DNA from: Capnocytophaga sp.
GTDB lineage: Bacteria; Bacteroidota; Bacteroidia; Flavobacteriales; Flavobacteriaceae
Direction of reading: 5' to 3'
Assembly: GCA_030530525.1 (NCBI GenBank)
Contig: JAUMUT010000009.1
Span: 1-63,136, forward strand
Length of the DNA: 63,136 nt
The position numbers and the translations under genes were made by a program. Shown here piece after piece: positions 35,831 to 45,633 of this stretch; within the stretch, counting starts at the first letter, position 1, and the number at the start of each line of letters is the position of its first letter. Below the pieces are notes generated by a model, which had not been told where the DNA came from, ran no database searches, and saw only the letters and a list, made by a program, of their open reading frames with translations.

Positions 35831-37024
35831 TTAATTTTCAATAGTAACATCGGTAGATTCGTCGTGAATAGAAATTTCTAAACGAGATTTATCTTTTTGT
35901 TTTTTCAAGATAAGAGGTCTTCCATTGCCAGAGGCATCAGGAATTTGATTATTTTTCACTTCATTCATTTTCCAATATGCATAAAGCCCTGTGGAAGTTT
36001 CCGAAGTTTTGTACATACTTTCTTTTATTTGAGCACCTGAACGTGCTACTGACCAAAGGCGAAGCTCGCTGAAACGCGCCACGATACCACGATTGTCGTT
36101 ATAACTTCTTCCGATGAAAAACTCGCCCAAGCTACCTCCTTTGTTAAATTCGCCTACTTTTTCGCCGTTGATGTAGCCGTAGCATTTATTGCCTTCTACC
36201 ACAAAAGCCACGTGATACCATTTGTCGGTTTTTAGGCTAACAGGCAATTCTGTTCCTTGTCCGTTGGGTTGTATTCTGTCAGGGAGGTTACCGTGGTCGC
36301 CAAAACGGAGTAGCGTATGGCCTTCTGTACCCATAAAAGTAGAAATTTTGGCATTGCCAGGGTCGTCATCACTACGGAATTTTTGTACATTGATAAGCCC
36401 TTCCAGAGTAAATGTAGTTCCTATATCGCTTACATTGGAATTGTTTTTGTCAATTTCAAAATATTGGTCGCGAGTGATGGCAAATGTTTTTCGTATGCCT
36501 TCTTTGGTAATTTTCATTCCTACCAAAAGGGTTTTATTATCTTCTATAATGCTTATATTATTTCCGATAGAAGTGATTCTAAGAGCAAACATATAAGGCG
36601 TATTTTCTTGCAAATCAGAAGCGATTTGTATTTTTGCGCTAGCTTCTTTGGAAGAAATGTCGCCTGCTTTTATTTCTAAAGAATTGGTAAAAGAGATATA
36701 TTTTTCAGGGAGAATTTGATAAGACTCGCCGTAAGTGGAGTTATATTTTTCTACCTGAGAATTATCCAAAGCCAAAGCAATGTTTATGTTTTGGTTATTT
36801 TCTTTGATTAGTTGTACTTGGTATTTTATTTCTTTTTCTGAGCCAACATCATCAGAGGTTACAGAAAGAGCCACAGGCGAATAAAAACTAACCGCTTTAT
36901 TATCTATTTTTTCTATAAAAGAAGCCGTTTGTTCCATTTTTTCGCCTCCTTGTACATCTTCTTCGGGGGCACAGGCTACTCCAAGAGTAAGGAGCGTTCC
37001 TAATAGGAAATATGATTTGTTCAT
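35831..37024 (-). CDS. DUF1735 plus LamG/concanavalin-like lipoprotein (GpdF-like)
   Basis: A 397-residue lipoprotein: lipobox VACA-type with Cys18 in GVACAPEEDV; the acidic cluster after Cys resembles the surface-export signal but lacks the Lys. Residues 40-165 resemble DUF1735 (ENNQNINIALALDNSQVEKYNSTYG type). Residues 180-385 form a LamG/concanavalin A-like jelly roll, with the family pieces FTLEGLINVQKF, WYHVAFVVEGNKCYGYINGEKVGEF and FSELRLWSVARS. No catalytic motif is present, so a glycan-binding role within the N-glycan complex is likely. It lies 6 bp upstream of the GH18 gene and 4 bp after the preceding one. Confidence 0.82.
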   Translation of the reverse strand: MNKSYFLLGTLLTLGVACAPEEDVQGGEKMEQTASFIEKIDNKAVSFYSPVALSVTSDDVGSEKEIKYQVQLIKENNQNINIALALDNSQVEKYNSTYGESYQILPEKYISFTNSLEIKAGDISSKEASAKIQIASDLQENTPYMFALRITSIGNNISIIEDNKTLLVGMKITKEGIRKTFAITRDQYFEIDKNNSNVSDIGTTFTLEGLINVQKFRSDDDPGNAKISTFMGTEGHTLLRFGDHGNLPDRIQPNGQGTELPVSLKTDKWYHVAFVVEGNKCYGYINGEKVGEFNKGGSLGEFFIGRSYNDNRGIVARFSELRLWSVARSGAQIKESMYKTSETSTGLYAYWKMNEVKNNQIPDASGNGRPLILKKQKDKSRLEISIHDESTDVTIEN

Positions 37025-37028
37025 AACT

Positions 37029-38072
37029 TTATTTTTTTGCTTGTAGTTTGTTAATAATGCTTCGGAGATTTTTGTACGTATTTTTTCCTGCGAGATTATG
37101 GAAATCTTTTTCTATGTGGTACAAGGCAACTCCTTTTTTGTTAGAGGCTGTCCAGTAGAGAAGTCCCGTAGTTCGTGGATATTTTCCGTTTTTGCCATCA
37201 GGGTCAAAGGCGGTACTATCAGAAAATCCGTCAATGAGTGTTTCTTCGGAAAAATCGGTAGAAGGTAAAAATCTACTAAGTGTGAATTTTTGTGCCAAGT
37301 CTGAAAAACTTTTGTATAGTTCATTATTTTTTTTGTAATAAACTATCCAATCGGCAGCATCAATGGGTTTAACATCTGAGGTAAAACCACGTTCGCCGTA
37401 AGGATTTTCAACAACTAAAAGCAAATTTCCTTTATTAGCAACTATATTAGCGAGCATACCATTGAAATTTTCTTCATTAAAAGGGTCTTTAAGCACCATA
37501 GGAAATTCAATACTTATGCCATTAAAGCCATTATTTTTTGCTATTTGAAGAATATTTTCTCCTTGTTTGGCAATATTTTCTTTGGCAATAGCCGAAAGCC
37601 TTTCGGTGATTTCAGAAATAGCAGCATTAATTTGTTTTTCTTTCTCTTCGGGAGTTGTTAAATTTTTGTTAGCTTCTATTTCCTTTTGTTTATTTGCTAT
37701 TTCGGTTTCTTTTTGCGTTTCGTATGCTTTGGCAATAGCGTCCATATTTAGCCCAACGAGCACTTTGGTTGCTTTTTTCTGTTGTACGGCTTGTAGGTCA
37801 TTTTTTTGTGTTTCCGAAATATTTTCATAACTATCTTTTAGTACGATAACGTCCAAACTATCGGGAGTACGCATCAGGAAGCTACCTGTTTCATTCGTCC
37901 AATTATATAACATTCCCATCGTGATATTTCTGTTATGTAAATTGGCTTTGTATTGCGTAAGTGCTTGTGTATCTATTTCTCTCTGAGGAACAGAAATTTC
38001 TATCGGTTCTACTTTGTAACACGCAGAGGCGGTAAGGAGAGAAATGCCGAGTATTATTTTTTTTGTATACAT
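37029..38072 (-). CDS. Catalytically dead GH18-like lipoprotein (GpdE-like)
   Basis: A 347-residue lipoprotein with lipobox TASAC (Cys18), followed by YKVEPIE. The fold of the second half resembles GH18: NNGFNGISIEFPM aligns with the DxxDxDxE strand, but the four acidic positions read Asn184, Ser187, Glu189 and Pro191, so the catalytic acid is gone. Residues 95-165 are a charged helical segment with heptad character (KEKQINAAISEITERLSAIAKENI). Such dead GH18-fold proteins in Bacteroidota glycan loci act as surface glycan-binding proteins. It lies between the SusD gene (44-bp gap) and the LamG lipoprotein. Confidence 0.78.
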   Translation of the reverse strand: MYTKKIILGISLLTASACYKVEPIEISVPQREIDTQALTQYKANLHNRNITMGMLYNWTNETGSFLMRTPDSLDVIVLKDSYENISETQKNDLQAVQQKKATKVLVGLNMDAIAKAYETQKETEIANKQKEIEANKNLTTPEEKEKQINAAISEITERLSAIAKENIAKQGENILQIAKNNGFNGISIEFPMVLKDPFNEENFNGMLANIVANKGNLLLVVENPYGERGFTSDVKPIDAADWIVYYKKNNELYKSFSDLAQKFTLSRFLPSTDFSEETLIDGFSDSTAFDPDGKNGKYPRTTGLLYWTASNKKGVALYHIEKDFHNLAGKNTYKNLRSIINKLQAKK

Positions 38073-38116
38073 AATTTATTTTTTGATTGGAAAGATAAAT
38101 TTTGTTTATCAATGAA

Positions 38117-39679
38117 TTATTTTTTTACCCACCAAAGGTCGGTAGCGCCATTATCTGCTCCGTTTAAATATCCGATAGCGATGTTTTTGTAGGTGGGGTT
38201 TTGGGTGGTTTCTTTGGAAGAGAACGGAAGTCTTCGCATTGCGCCTTTGTCTTTTCCGTTTTCTCGGGTAATGTTCGCCACGATGCCACCGCTTTTGTTG
38301 TCTATAATAGGCATAAGATTTGGGTAACCTGTTCGTCTCCATTCTGCCCACGCTTCTTGTGCGCCATAAGGGAACATAGCTATCCATTTTTGAGTGATGA
38401 TTCGTGCCAATTGCTTTTCTTTGTCATTACCAGCATCTGCCCAACTAACAGAAATAGGAGAGGAGAAGGTAGTGTTGTAAGCAGTTTGTTTCTCATCTGT
38501 GAAGTTGCCTCGTGTGTTGGTGTTGGTTAAATATTGGTCAGCACCAGAAGCTCCCCATTGTTCAAAGGATAATGTAACTCCTTGTTTATAAAGGTCTTCG
38601 GCTGTTTCAGAGATAAAACTCCAACCCTTCAAAGCGGCTTCGGCTTTAAGGAAAGCAACTTCGGCAGCGGTAATCCAATAAATATCGGAATCGGTTTTCA
38701 AATTTGGCATAGAATAATTAGAAAACGCAGGTTGCGAAATACTTTTGTCAGACACTCCTGAGCGTAGCCCAAAGAAAGTATTACCACTTCGGCTGGTAAC
38801 GGAAGTAAGCATTTTTTCACGACGAGGATCAGAAAAGGCGTTCATATATTCTACAAAATCTGCTCCTGCACAAGAATTTACCCAAGTGGTAGAAACCTTA
38901 AAGGCTGGGTTGTCATTCGTTTTTAATTTGGCATTATCAGCATTGGAAGTAATAACACCGTTACTGATGGCGTACTGGGCGTATTCTTTGGCTTTTTCTT
39001 CATTAACATCAGACATACGAATGGCTATTCTTAACAGAAGAGAATTGGCGTATTTTGTCCATTTGGTCATATCGCCTTCATAAACTATATCATAATCCCG
39101 ATATTGTCGGTCATCTGCGGAAATCGTTTTAATTACCTCAATAGAAGATTTTAAATCTTCACAGAGTTGTATATACAAATCGGATTGTTTGTCGTAAGGA
39201 ACTTGTTGTTTTCCTTGTTCCATTTGAGAGTAAGGAAGTGGTCCGTAAGAGTCTGTAATCCAATGTGTAATAGCCACTCTTAGGATAGTTCCCCACGCAA
39301 AGAAAGGCTTGCTAATATCGTCTTTGGCATTTCTTTTTAAGTTAAAATAAGGTAAATAAATTTTTGGATAAGTATCATCAAAAATATAATCTACCCAAGC
39401 TGTACGAGGGTTGTATCCTGCATAATCTTCTTGAAACCTTTGTATTTGTGCGCCATATCCGGATAGTGGAGTTGCAGGAAGGTCAAAACACATTTGGTAA
39501 GAATTTTCTTGTTGCGGTACTACTAATTTTTGTAGCGACAGAAGATCTTGCCCTCCTACGGGTATTCGTTCTAATTCTTTATCTGTTATACCATAAGTGC
39601 TTTTGTTCATTTCGGCAAAATCTTTGGTACAACTTGCCCCAGCTAATAGGGCTATTATTGGTATAATAAATTTTTTCAT
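38117..39679 (-). CDS. SusD-like lipoprotein of the N-glycan locus (GpdD-like)
   Basis: A 520-residue SusD/RagB-family (SusD-like_2 branch) lipoprotein; lipobox AGASC (Cys17) followed by TKDFAEMNK, with Lys-Asp matching the surface-export signal. Family motifs include FFAWGTILRVAITHWITDSYGPLPYSQ (about residues 128-154), WTKYANSLLLRIAIRMSDV, and near the C-terminus LARIITQKWIAMFPYGAQEAWAEWRRTGYP. It would form the lid of the SusC transporter encoded 10 bp upstream and bind released N-glycans. Confidence 0.93.
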   Translation of the reverse strand: MKKFIIPIIALLAGASCTKDFAEMNKSTYGITDKELERIPVGGQDLLSLQKLVVPQQENSYQMCFDLPATPLSGYGAQIQRFQEDYAGYNPRTAWVDYIFDDTYPKIYLPYFNLKRNAKDDISKPFFAWGTILRVAITHWITDSYGPLPYSQMEQGKQQVPYDKQSDLYIQLCEDLKSSIEVIKTISADDRQYRDYDIVYEGDMTKWTKYANSLLLRIAIRMSDVNEEKAKEYAQYAISNGVITSNADNAKLKTNDNPAFKVSTTWVNSCAGADFVEYMNAFSDPRREKMLTSVTSRSGNTFFGLRSGVSDKSISQPAFSNYSMPNLKTDSDIYWITAAEVAFLKAEAALKGWSFISETAEDLYKQGVTLSFEQWGASGADQYLTNTNTRGNFTDEKQTAYNTTFSSPISVSWADAGNDKEKQLARIITQKWIAMFPYGAQEAWAEWRRTGYPNLMPIIDNKSGGIVANITRENGKDKGAMRRLPFSSKETTQNPTYKNIAIGYLNGADNGATDLWWVKK

Positions 39680-39689
39680 TTTTTTCTAT

Positions 39690-42600
39690 TTAAAAATTAG
39701 CTTTAATGTTAATACCAAAACTTCTTAAACTTGGCATCATAAAATAATCTAATCCTTGTGCATAATTTCCTGTGGAAGAAACTGCTTCGGGGTCAAAAGG
39801 AGCTTTAGCATAAATCATTAACAAATTACGACCTACCAAAGAAAGCGTTAAATCCATATGATTATTAAGTAATTTGCGAGGTAATTTATAAGAAATATAT
39901 GCTTCTTGCAAACGGAAATTGGTAGCAGAGTAAGTATAATATTGAGGAACTAAGCCTTTTCCGCGAGCAGTGTAGTATTTTTCGGGGTCAATTTTAGTTC
40001 CGTTGTCAAAAACTCCGCCAGCATTACGAGCATCGGCAGAGGCTTTGGAAACACCAAAATTATCCAACGCACCTTGCGTCATAGAAACTACAATTCCGCC
40101 TATGCGCCCTGCAATCATTGCTCCAATATTGAAGTTTCCGATAGAAAAATCGTTGCGCCAACCCAAGTTATAATCAGGCAATACGCTACCCAATTTTTTA
40201 TAATCAGAAACATTTTGGAAGTCGTCAATATTAACATTTCCGTTGGCATCGGTCATTATATTTCCATCGGCATCTCTTCGGAAATCGTTTTTGGTATATA
40301 CATCGCCAAGCGTTCCGCCTGTTCTAAGTAGGTAAGTAAGCCCTCCGAGTCCGCCTTTTTCTAAATAATCTTTATCATAAGTGCGCCCTGTGGTAGGGTC
40401 TATTTCATTTTCAATGAGTTTCATTATTTTGTTTTGGTTGTAACTCATTGTAAAATAGCTATTCCAGTGTATTTTTTCAGATATTTTCATATCATATCCT
40501 AAGCCAATTTCATATCCTCGGTTACGAACATCTCCCGTTTGTGCGTAAGAGCCTGTATGGCCCGAAGAAGCAGAGCTTTTCACGAAAATAGTTTGGTTGT
40601 ACGTATTGGTTTGGTATATGGTAGCATCTAAGGTTAATTTTCCTTTAAGCCATTTGGTAGCCAAACCTACTTCGTAAGAGTCTGTTCTTTCAGGATAAAG
40701 TTGCCCTATCGGGAAATGTGATTCTGGTTTCCAAGTTTTGGAATTATTATCAAATTTATAGGTAGGAGAAGTTAAACCTCTTTGGAAAGGCGAACCAACA
40801 GAACTGAAAGCCAAACGAACTTTCATAAACGAAAGTACAGGATTCCATTTTGTTTTTGTTTCCGTAGAAATCATATCTGTAACTACCGTAGAAAGCCCCA
40901 CAGAAGGGTAAAAGAATGATTTTTGAGGAGAATTGGCAAGTTGCGAAGCCCAGTCGTTTCTTCCTGTTAAGGTAAGGTATAACCAACTATTATAGCCAAC
41001 TTCTACGCTACCAAAAATAGATTGGGTTTGTTCTATATAACCTGTTTGCGAGCCGTATGTTTTTTTTCCGCCATTTTCAATTTGGAAATAATTAAAAACA
41101 TTGGGTATCCCAGAGGGAAGAAGCCCGCCTTGGTAGTAAGAATCATCATAACGAACATCTTGCAAAGAAGCACCAATATTGGCAGTTAGAGAGAAACGCC
41201 CTACATTTTCCCAATTCAAATATCTGGTAAGGTTAGTAAGTACGTCCAAATACGTTTGTCGTTCTATTCCATTCCCCAATTTGAAGAATCCTGTTGGGCT
41301 CATATCCAAAGTAGATAGAGTAGAAGCATAACGTTTGTCGGTATCTGTAAAGTGAGTGTTATCGGTACGTACGCGTGCTGCAATGTCCCATTTTTCGGTG
41401 TCAGACCATTTTTTCAAATCATAAGAAATTCCTAAGGACATTATATTTCGTTCTCTTTTCATTTCTCGTAAATTACGATACGCTACCCAATAAGGGTTTT
41501 GTAGTGAATATTCCTTAGAAAAATCACCAGAGAAGGTTCCGTCTGCACCAGCAGCTAAGTCGCCCCAATTTTGTTCATAAATATGTTTATCAGGGTTGTA
41601 TTTTTCAAAACGTCTTGCTCTGGAAAGTCCATAACCACGAGGCATCAGGTAAGCACCAACTAATGGGTTCATATATTCCCCTTGGTTTATCATATTCATA
41701 TGATTTTGAATAATATAACTTGCAGAAGCATCTATTCGTAATCGGTCATTAAGCAAGTGCGAAGTGTTTCTTAGGTTAAAATTGTATCGGTTATAAGAGT
41801 TATTTGGAATAATGCCCACTCCATTGGTAGAAGCAGCAGAAAAGTAAGTTTGATTTTTCTCTGAACCACCAGAAACGGATAGAGAATTGTTCAACGTGTA
41901 TGCCGTTTGGAAAAAATCTCTAACATTGTATTTTTCCGCTCCCTCAGGAAGTTTTCTTCCCCACGAAGTAACGCGCCCATCACTTCCGTAAGTATTCTGC
42001 ATCTCTGGGAGAATGAAAGGACTTCCTACCTCCGTACCAGAAGAAAAAGCTACGCTTAACTTGCCTTCTTTACCTTTTTTGGTAGTAATTAAAATAGCTC
42101 CGTTTGCCGCTGCCGAACCATAAAGAGCCGCTGCCGAAGCCCCTGTAAGTACCGTCATACTCTCAATATCTTCTGGGTTTATATCCGCAATACCTTCGGT
42201 AGAACCACCAGAGCTAAATTGCCCTTCTCCTTGTGAGTGGCTAAGAGAAAGCATTGGCACGCCATCTATTACGTATAGGGCATTATTACTTTTTTCAATA
42301 GATTTTTGCCCTCGCATTACCACTTTGGTAGCTCCACCAATTCCTGAAGAACTTCGGTTGATAGTTACCCCAGCTACTTTACCGCTTAATGAATTGATAA
42401 AGTTAGCGTCTTTCACTTTGGTTAATTCTGCGGAATTGACCTGTTGTACATTGTAACTCAATGCTTTTTCTTCCCGTTTGATACCCAAAGCCGTAACAAC
42501 AACTTCGCCAAGTTGTTGAGTTTGTTCTTTGAGTACAATGTTGATAACCAACGGATTACCACTTCCTGTGAGTTTTTTCTCTTGGGAAGAAAAACCAATA

Positions 42601-42821
42601 GAGCTATACACAAGTACTTCGCCCGTATTGGCTTCCATTTGGTATTTACCATCAAAATCCGTAGAAGTACCACGCGAAGTGCCTTTAATTATTACACTTA
42701 CGCCAGGTAGCCCTAAGCCGTCTGCGTCAGTAACTTTACCGGTTACTGTTTTTTTCTGTGCCAACAATATGCCACTGCACATCATAAAAAATAGCATCAG
42801 AAAACTAATTTTCTTATTCAT
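39690..42821 (-). CDS. SusC-like TonB-dependent transporter of the N-glycan locus (GpdC-like)
   Basis: A 1043-residue outer-membrane transporter. Signal peptide to LLAQ (residue 21); carboxypeptidase-regulatory-like domain (VTGKVTDADGLGLPGVSVIIKGTSRGTSTD); TonB-box region EVVVTALGIKREEKALSYNVQ; plug with SLSGKVAGVTINRSS, VVMRGQKSI, DIESMTVLTGASAAALYGSAAANGAI; then the barrel ending in INIKANF. It is the first gene of a five-gene operon with SusD, two binding lipoproteins and a GH18 endoglycosidase. It would import the glycan released from host glycoproteins. Confidence 0.94.
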   Translation of the reverse strand: MNKKISFLMLFFMMCSGILLAQKKTVTGKVTDADGLGLPGVSVIIKGTSRGTSTDFDGKYQMEANTGEVLVYSSIGFSSQEKKLTGSGNPLVINIVLKEQTQQLGEVVVTALGIKREEKALSYNVQQVNSAELTKVKDANFINSLSGKVAGVTINRSSSGIGGATKVVMRGQKSIEKSNNALYVIDGVPMLSLSHSQGEGQFSSGGSTEGIADINPEDIESMTVLTGASAAALYGSAAANGAILITTKKGKEGKLSVAFSSGTEVGSPFILPEMQNTYGSDGRVTSWGRKLPEGAEKYNVRDFFQTAYTLNNSLSVSGGSEKNQTYFSAASTNGVGIIPNNSYNRYNFNLRNTSHLLNDRLRIDASASYIIQNHMNMINQGEYMNPLVGAYLMPRGYGLSRARRFEKYNPDKHIYEQNWGDLAAGADGTFSGDFSKEYSLQNPYWVAYRNLREMKRERNIMSLGISYDLKKWSDTEKWDIAARVRTDNTHFTDTDKRYASTLSTLDMSPTGFFKLGNGIERQTYLDVLTNLTRYLNWENVGRFSLTANIGASLQDVRYDDSYYQGGLLPSGIPNVFNYFQIENGGKKTYGSQTGYIEQTQSIFGSVEVGYNSWLYLTLTGRNDWASQLANSPQKSFFYPSVGLSTVVTDMISTETKTKWNPVLSFMKVRLAFSSVGSPFQRGLTSPTYKFDNNSKTWKPESHFPIGQLYPERTDSYEVGLATKWLKGKLTLDATIYQTNTYNQTIFVKSSASSGHTGSYAQTGDVRNRGYEIGLGYDMKISEKIHWNSYFTMSYNQNKIMKLIENEIDPTTGRTYDKDYLEKGGLGGLTYLLRTGGTLGDVYTKNDFRRDADGNIMTDANGNVNIDDFQNVSDYKKLGSVLPDYNLGWRNDFSIGNFNIGAMIAGRIGGIVVSMTQGALDNFGVSKASADARNAGGVFDNGTKIDPEKYYTARGKGLVPQYYTYSATNFRLQEAYISYKLPRKLLNNHMDLTLSLVGRNLLMIYAKAPFDPEAVSSTGNYAQGLDYFMMPSLRSFGINIKANF

Positions 42822-42848
42822 ACATATATAATGTTATAATTAATAAAG

Positions 42849-42856
42849 CAAATTTA
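42849..42856 (-). promoter_or_regulatory. -7 box of the N-glycan operon
   Basis: TAAATTTG on the minus strand, 28 bp before the SusC start. The palindrome TTACGTAA (42854-42861) overlaps it. No TTG at the ideal distance. Confidence 0.5.
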
Positions 42857-42861
42857 CGTAA

Positions 42862-43064
42862 TTATTGTGAATAAAAAAATATATTTAGTTAATAAATGTG
42901 AAATAAAAAAAATGCTATTTTTTAAGAATAATAAGAGAAAATAAGCTAAAAATAAGCGTTAAAAATATTTTTCCTTTTTATAAAAAAAAGAATTTTTAAA
43001 CAAAGTAGATTTCGTGTTTTTTACTTTTCATTTAAAATAATGTAATAATAAAGCAAAAAAGCGC
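42862..43064. other. AT-rich spacer, nothing recognised
   Basis: This is the remainder of the 431-bp gap between the N-glycan operon promoter and the dut terminator. It consists of A- and T-runs without an open frame, hairpin or repeat that I can support. Confidence 0.6.
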
Positions 43065-43088
43065 AAAAAAGCACTCATAAAGAGTGCT
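43065..43088 (-). terminator. Terminator behind dut
   Basis: AGCACTC and GAGTGCT (7 bp) with a 5-nt loop, followed by six T on the minus strand. Confidence 0.8.
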
Positions 43089-43252
43089 AAGTTTTACATT
43101 TTTAATAATAGATTTACAAGGTATATTTTTGTTAAAAAAATATTGCATTACTAATAACGATAAGAAAAATTATTTAAAAAATAGATAATAAAGAAAAAAT
43201 TTTCTTATCATAATTTATGTTATTGAAATATAGAGAGAAATAAATAAATTAA

Positions 43253-43690
43253 TTATTCCTTTCCTGTACTTCCAAAACCTCCTGCACCTCTTTCTGTTGA
43301 GGAAAGTATAGAAACTTCTTCCCATTGGGCGGTTTCGTGTTTGTTTATTACCATTTGTGCAATACGTTCGCCGTTTTTTATAATATATTCATTTTCAGAA
43401 AGATTGATGAGAATAACTCCTATTTCCCCTCTATAATCGGCATCAATAGTTCCTGGCGTATTTAGCACTGTTATGCCGTGTTTTAAAGCTAAACCACTGC
43501 GCGGACGTATTTGGGCTTCGTAGCCTTCGGGGAGCTCTATAAAAAGCCCTGTTTTTACTAAAACTCGTTGGAAAGGTTTTAGCGTAATATCTTCATTTAT
43601 AGAGGCTTTTATGTCCATTCCTGCGGATAATTCCGTTTGATAAAAAGGTAAAGAATGATTGGATTGATTGATAATTTTTATAGAAATCAT
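43253..43690 (-). CDS. dut: dUTP diphosphatase
   Basis: A 145-residue trimeric dUTPase that removes dUTP and supplies dUMP. The five conserved motifs are visible: AGMDIKASI (1), [11 protein letters not shown] (2), [17 protein letters not shown] (3), GERIAQMVI (4) and the C-terminal [10 protein letters not shown] (5). Its length is normal. It follows the flippase gene by 4 bp, a pairing often seen in Flavobacteriia, so the two are co-transcribed. Confidence 0.97.
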   Translation of the reverse strand: MISIKIINQSNHSLPFYQTELSAGMDIKASINEDITLKPFQRVLVKTGLFIELPEGYEAQIRPRSGLALKHGITVLNTPGTIDADYRGEIGVILINLSENEYIIKNGERIAQMVINKHETAQWEEVSILSSTERGAGGFGSTGKE

Positions 43691-43694
43691 ACGT

Positions 43695-45173
43695 TTATTT
43701 CTTTTTTCTTGCTGTTTTTAAAATATATAATAATTCTTTTCGTTCCAAATAAAAAATCATTGTCATAAAAAGAAGAACAAAAATAGTTCCTACAATAAGA
43801 TTTTTTCCTAAAATATAAAAATTGATGCAAGTAAGAGCCGTACTGGTAAGCAAATACATCAGAATTTTCTTCAAATTATAAGGAATTGGATATTTTTTTT
43901 GTCCAACCCAAAAAGAAATAATCATCATACTTCCGTAAGCTAAAAGTGTAGCTAAGGCAGAGCCGAAATATCCCATAACAGGGATAAGCAAAAGGTTGGT
44001 AATGATCGTAATTATCCCGCCAATGATAGAAATATATGCGCCATACCAAGTGCGGTCGGTTACTTTATACCAAACCGATAAACTATGGTAAATGCCCAAA
44101 CAAAAATTGGATAATAAAATGACAGGAACAATATCCAACGCTTTCCAATAGGAAGGATTAGGAATTAATAAGTGCTTGATAACGTGAGTATAAGACCCCG
44201 CAAAAAGAAAAATTAAAGAACCAAAAATAATGAAATATTGGGTTACTTTTGCGTACGTTTCGGGGGCATATCTGTTTGTTGCTGTACTGAAAAAGAAAGG
44301 TTCTACGCCAAGTTTATAAGCCGTGATAAATAATGACATAAAAACGCCCAATTTGTAACAACCAGCATACATTCCTACAACAGTATCTGCCTCATCGGCT
44401 GGGTATAACGCACGAATGAAAATTCTATCAAAACCTTCATTAATAGAAAATGCCACACCTGCCACCAACACAGGAAAGGCATAAACAAACATTTGTTTCC
44501 AAGAAGAAAAACAATACGCAAAACCTATTTTTATATATAAAGGAATTAAACTGATTAAAGTTAATAAGCTGGCTATCAGGTTAGAAATGAAAATATAATG
44601 TACTTTATCTTCCATAATAAGCCAATTCCACATCGCAGGATTTTCTTTTGCTAAATGAGGCAAACAAAGGAAGAAAAATAAATTTAAGAATAAATTAACA
44701 AAAACATTTCCTACTTTTATAATAGTATAATGTATAGAACGCCCTTTGGCTCTGCACCACGCAAACGGAATAGCTGCTAAAGTATCCAGCGCAAGAATCA
44801 CCACCGCATACTCTACAAAAGCCACTTCATAGCCTACCCAACTTGCTATTTGGTGACGTAACAGAAATGCAAAAATAACAAAAATAGAAGTTGTAGTAAA
44901 AAGGGAAGTTAAGGCGGTAGCTTGTACAATTTTTTTGACCGCAACGCTAGATTGTTTATTTATAAATCGGAAAAAAGCCGTTTCCATTCCATAGGTAAGC
45001 AATACATTTCCCATTATCATATACGCAAAAAGCCCCTGATAAATGCCGTATTGGGTAGTAGATAAATTTTCCGCACTGGTATGTAAAGGCGTGAGTATCA
45101 GGTTTAAAAGGCGTGGTAAAATAGTTGCTATACCATAAATGGCTGTATCTTTGAATAAATGGCTTATTTTCAT
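43695..45173 (-). CDS. Oligosaccharide flippase family protein (Wzx/MATE-like)
   Basis: A 492-residue inner-membrane protein with about 14 hydrophobic segments, of the polysaccharide biosynthesis/oligosaccharide flippase family. The N-terminal segment [22 protein letters not shown] and the inner motif [15 protein letters not shown] are typical. It would flip a lipid-linked saccharide across the inner membrane for O-antigen, capsule or glycoprotein assembly. No glycosyltransferase cluster is adjacent, as is usual for this dut-linked version. Substrate unknown. Confidence 0.85.
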   Translation of the reverse strand: MKISHLFKDTAIYGIATILPRLLNLILTPLHTSAENLSTTQYGIYQGLFAYMIMGNVLLTYGMETAFFRFINKQSSVAVKKIVQATALTSLFTTTSIFVIFAFLLRHQIASWVGYEVAFVEYAVVILALDTLAAIPFAWCRAKGRSIHYTIIKVGNVFVNLFLNLFFFLCLPHLAKENPAMWNWLIMEDKVHYIFISNLIASLLTLISLIPLYIKIGFAYCFSSWKQMFVYAFPVLVAGVAFSINEGFDRIFIRALYPADEADTVVGMYAGCYKLGVFMSLFITAYKLGVEPFFFSTATNRYAPETYAKVTQYFIIFGSLIFLFAGSYTHVIKHLLIPNPSYWKALDIVPVILLSNFCLGIYHSLSVWYKVTDRTWYGAYISIIGGIITIITNLLLIPVMGYFGSALATLLAYGSMMIISFWVGQKKYPIPYNLKKILMYLLTSTALTCINFYILGKNLIVGTIFVLLFMTMIFYLERKELLYILKTARKKK

Positions 45174-45233
45174 AATAGACTTAAATGGTCAGCAAAATTA
45201 AAACTTTTCATAAAAATAAACAACAAAAACCAT

Positions 45234-45263
45234 AAAAAAAGACTATCTTGCGATAGCCTTTTT
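45234..45263. terminator. Second terminator downstream of tRNA-Gln
   Basis: GGCTATC and GATAGTC around a GCAA tetraloop (minus strand), with T-runs on both sides so it can work in either direction. Confidence 0.75.
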
Positions 45264-45324
45264 CCAATTAATTTTAAATTTATATAAAATGAAAATAAAT
45301 AAGTTCAATTTGAGAAGTTTTAGT

Positions 45325-45354
45325 AAAAAAAGCAATCTTTTACGACTGCTTTTT
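45325..45354. terminator. First terminator downstream of tRNA-Gln
   Basis: AGCAATC (45331-45337) and GACTGCT (45344-45350) pair with one mismatch, flanked by A6 and T4, so it is bidirectional. Confidence 0.7.
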
Positions 45355-45416
45355 CTAATAATAACTTTAAACTATAATAATATGATTAACCCAATTCAGA
45401 AGAAACCTCCAAATCG

Positions 45417-45487
45417 TTGGTCTACAGGGACTCGAACCCCGAATAACAGAACCAAAATCTGCTGTGTTACCATTACACCATAGACCA
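45417..45487 (-). tRNA. tRNA-Gln (anticodon TTG)
   Basis: A full cloverleaf on the minus strand: acceptor TGGTCTA with TAGACCA, D arm TGGTGTAATGGTAACA, anticodon loop TTTTGGT with anticodon TTG, and a T arm ending in GGGTTCGAGTCCC. The discriminator base is A and CCA is not encoded. A consensus promoter lies upstream and two hairpins downstream. Confidence 0.95.
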
Positions 45488-45503
45488 TTGCTTAATTGCG
45501 GTG

Positions 45504-45533
45504 CAAAGGTACGACTTTTTTTTAAACCTGCAA
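45504..45533 (-). promoter_or_regulatory. Consensus promoter of tRNA-Gln
   Basis: On the minus strand, TTG (45533-45531) and TACCTTTG (45511-45504) are 19 bp apart, a perfect Bacteroidota -33/-7 pair, 16 bp before the tRNA. Confidence 0.75.
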
Positions 45534-45633
45534 ATTTTTTTTGCATTTTTTTTAAAAATATTTTTTTATTACTTTTTATTAGGTTGATTAACTGAATATT
45601 CGTATCTTCGCTCCCGATTTTGAAATACAGAAA

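Noticed and set aside
45289-45483. 64-residue open frame on the plus strand
   Set aside because: It runs through a terminator hairpin and antisense through the whole tRNA-Gln gene; the tRNA explains the sequence.
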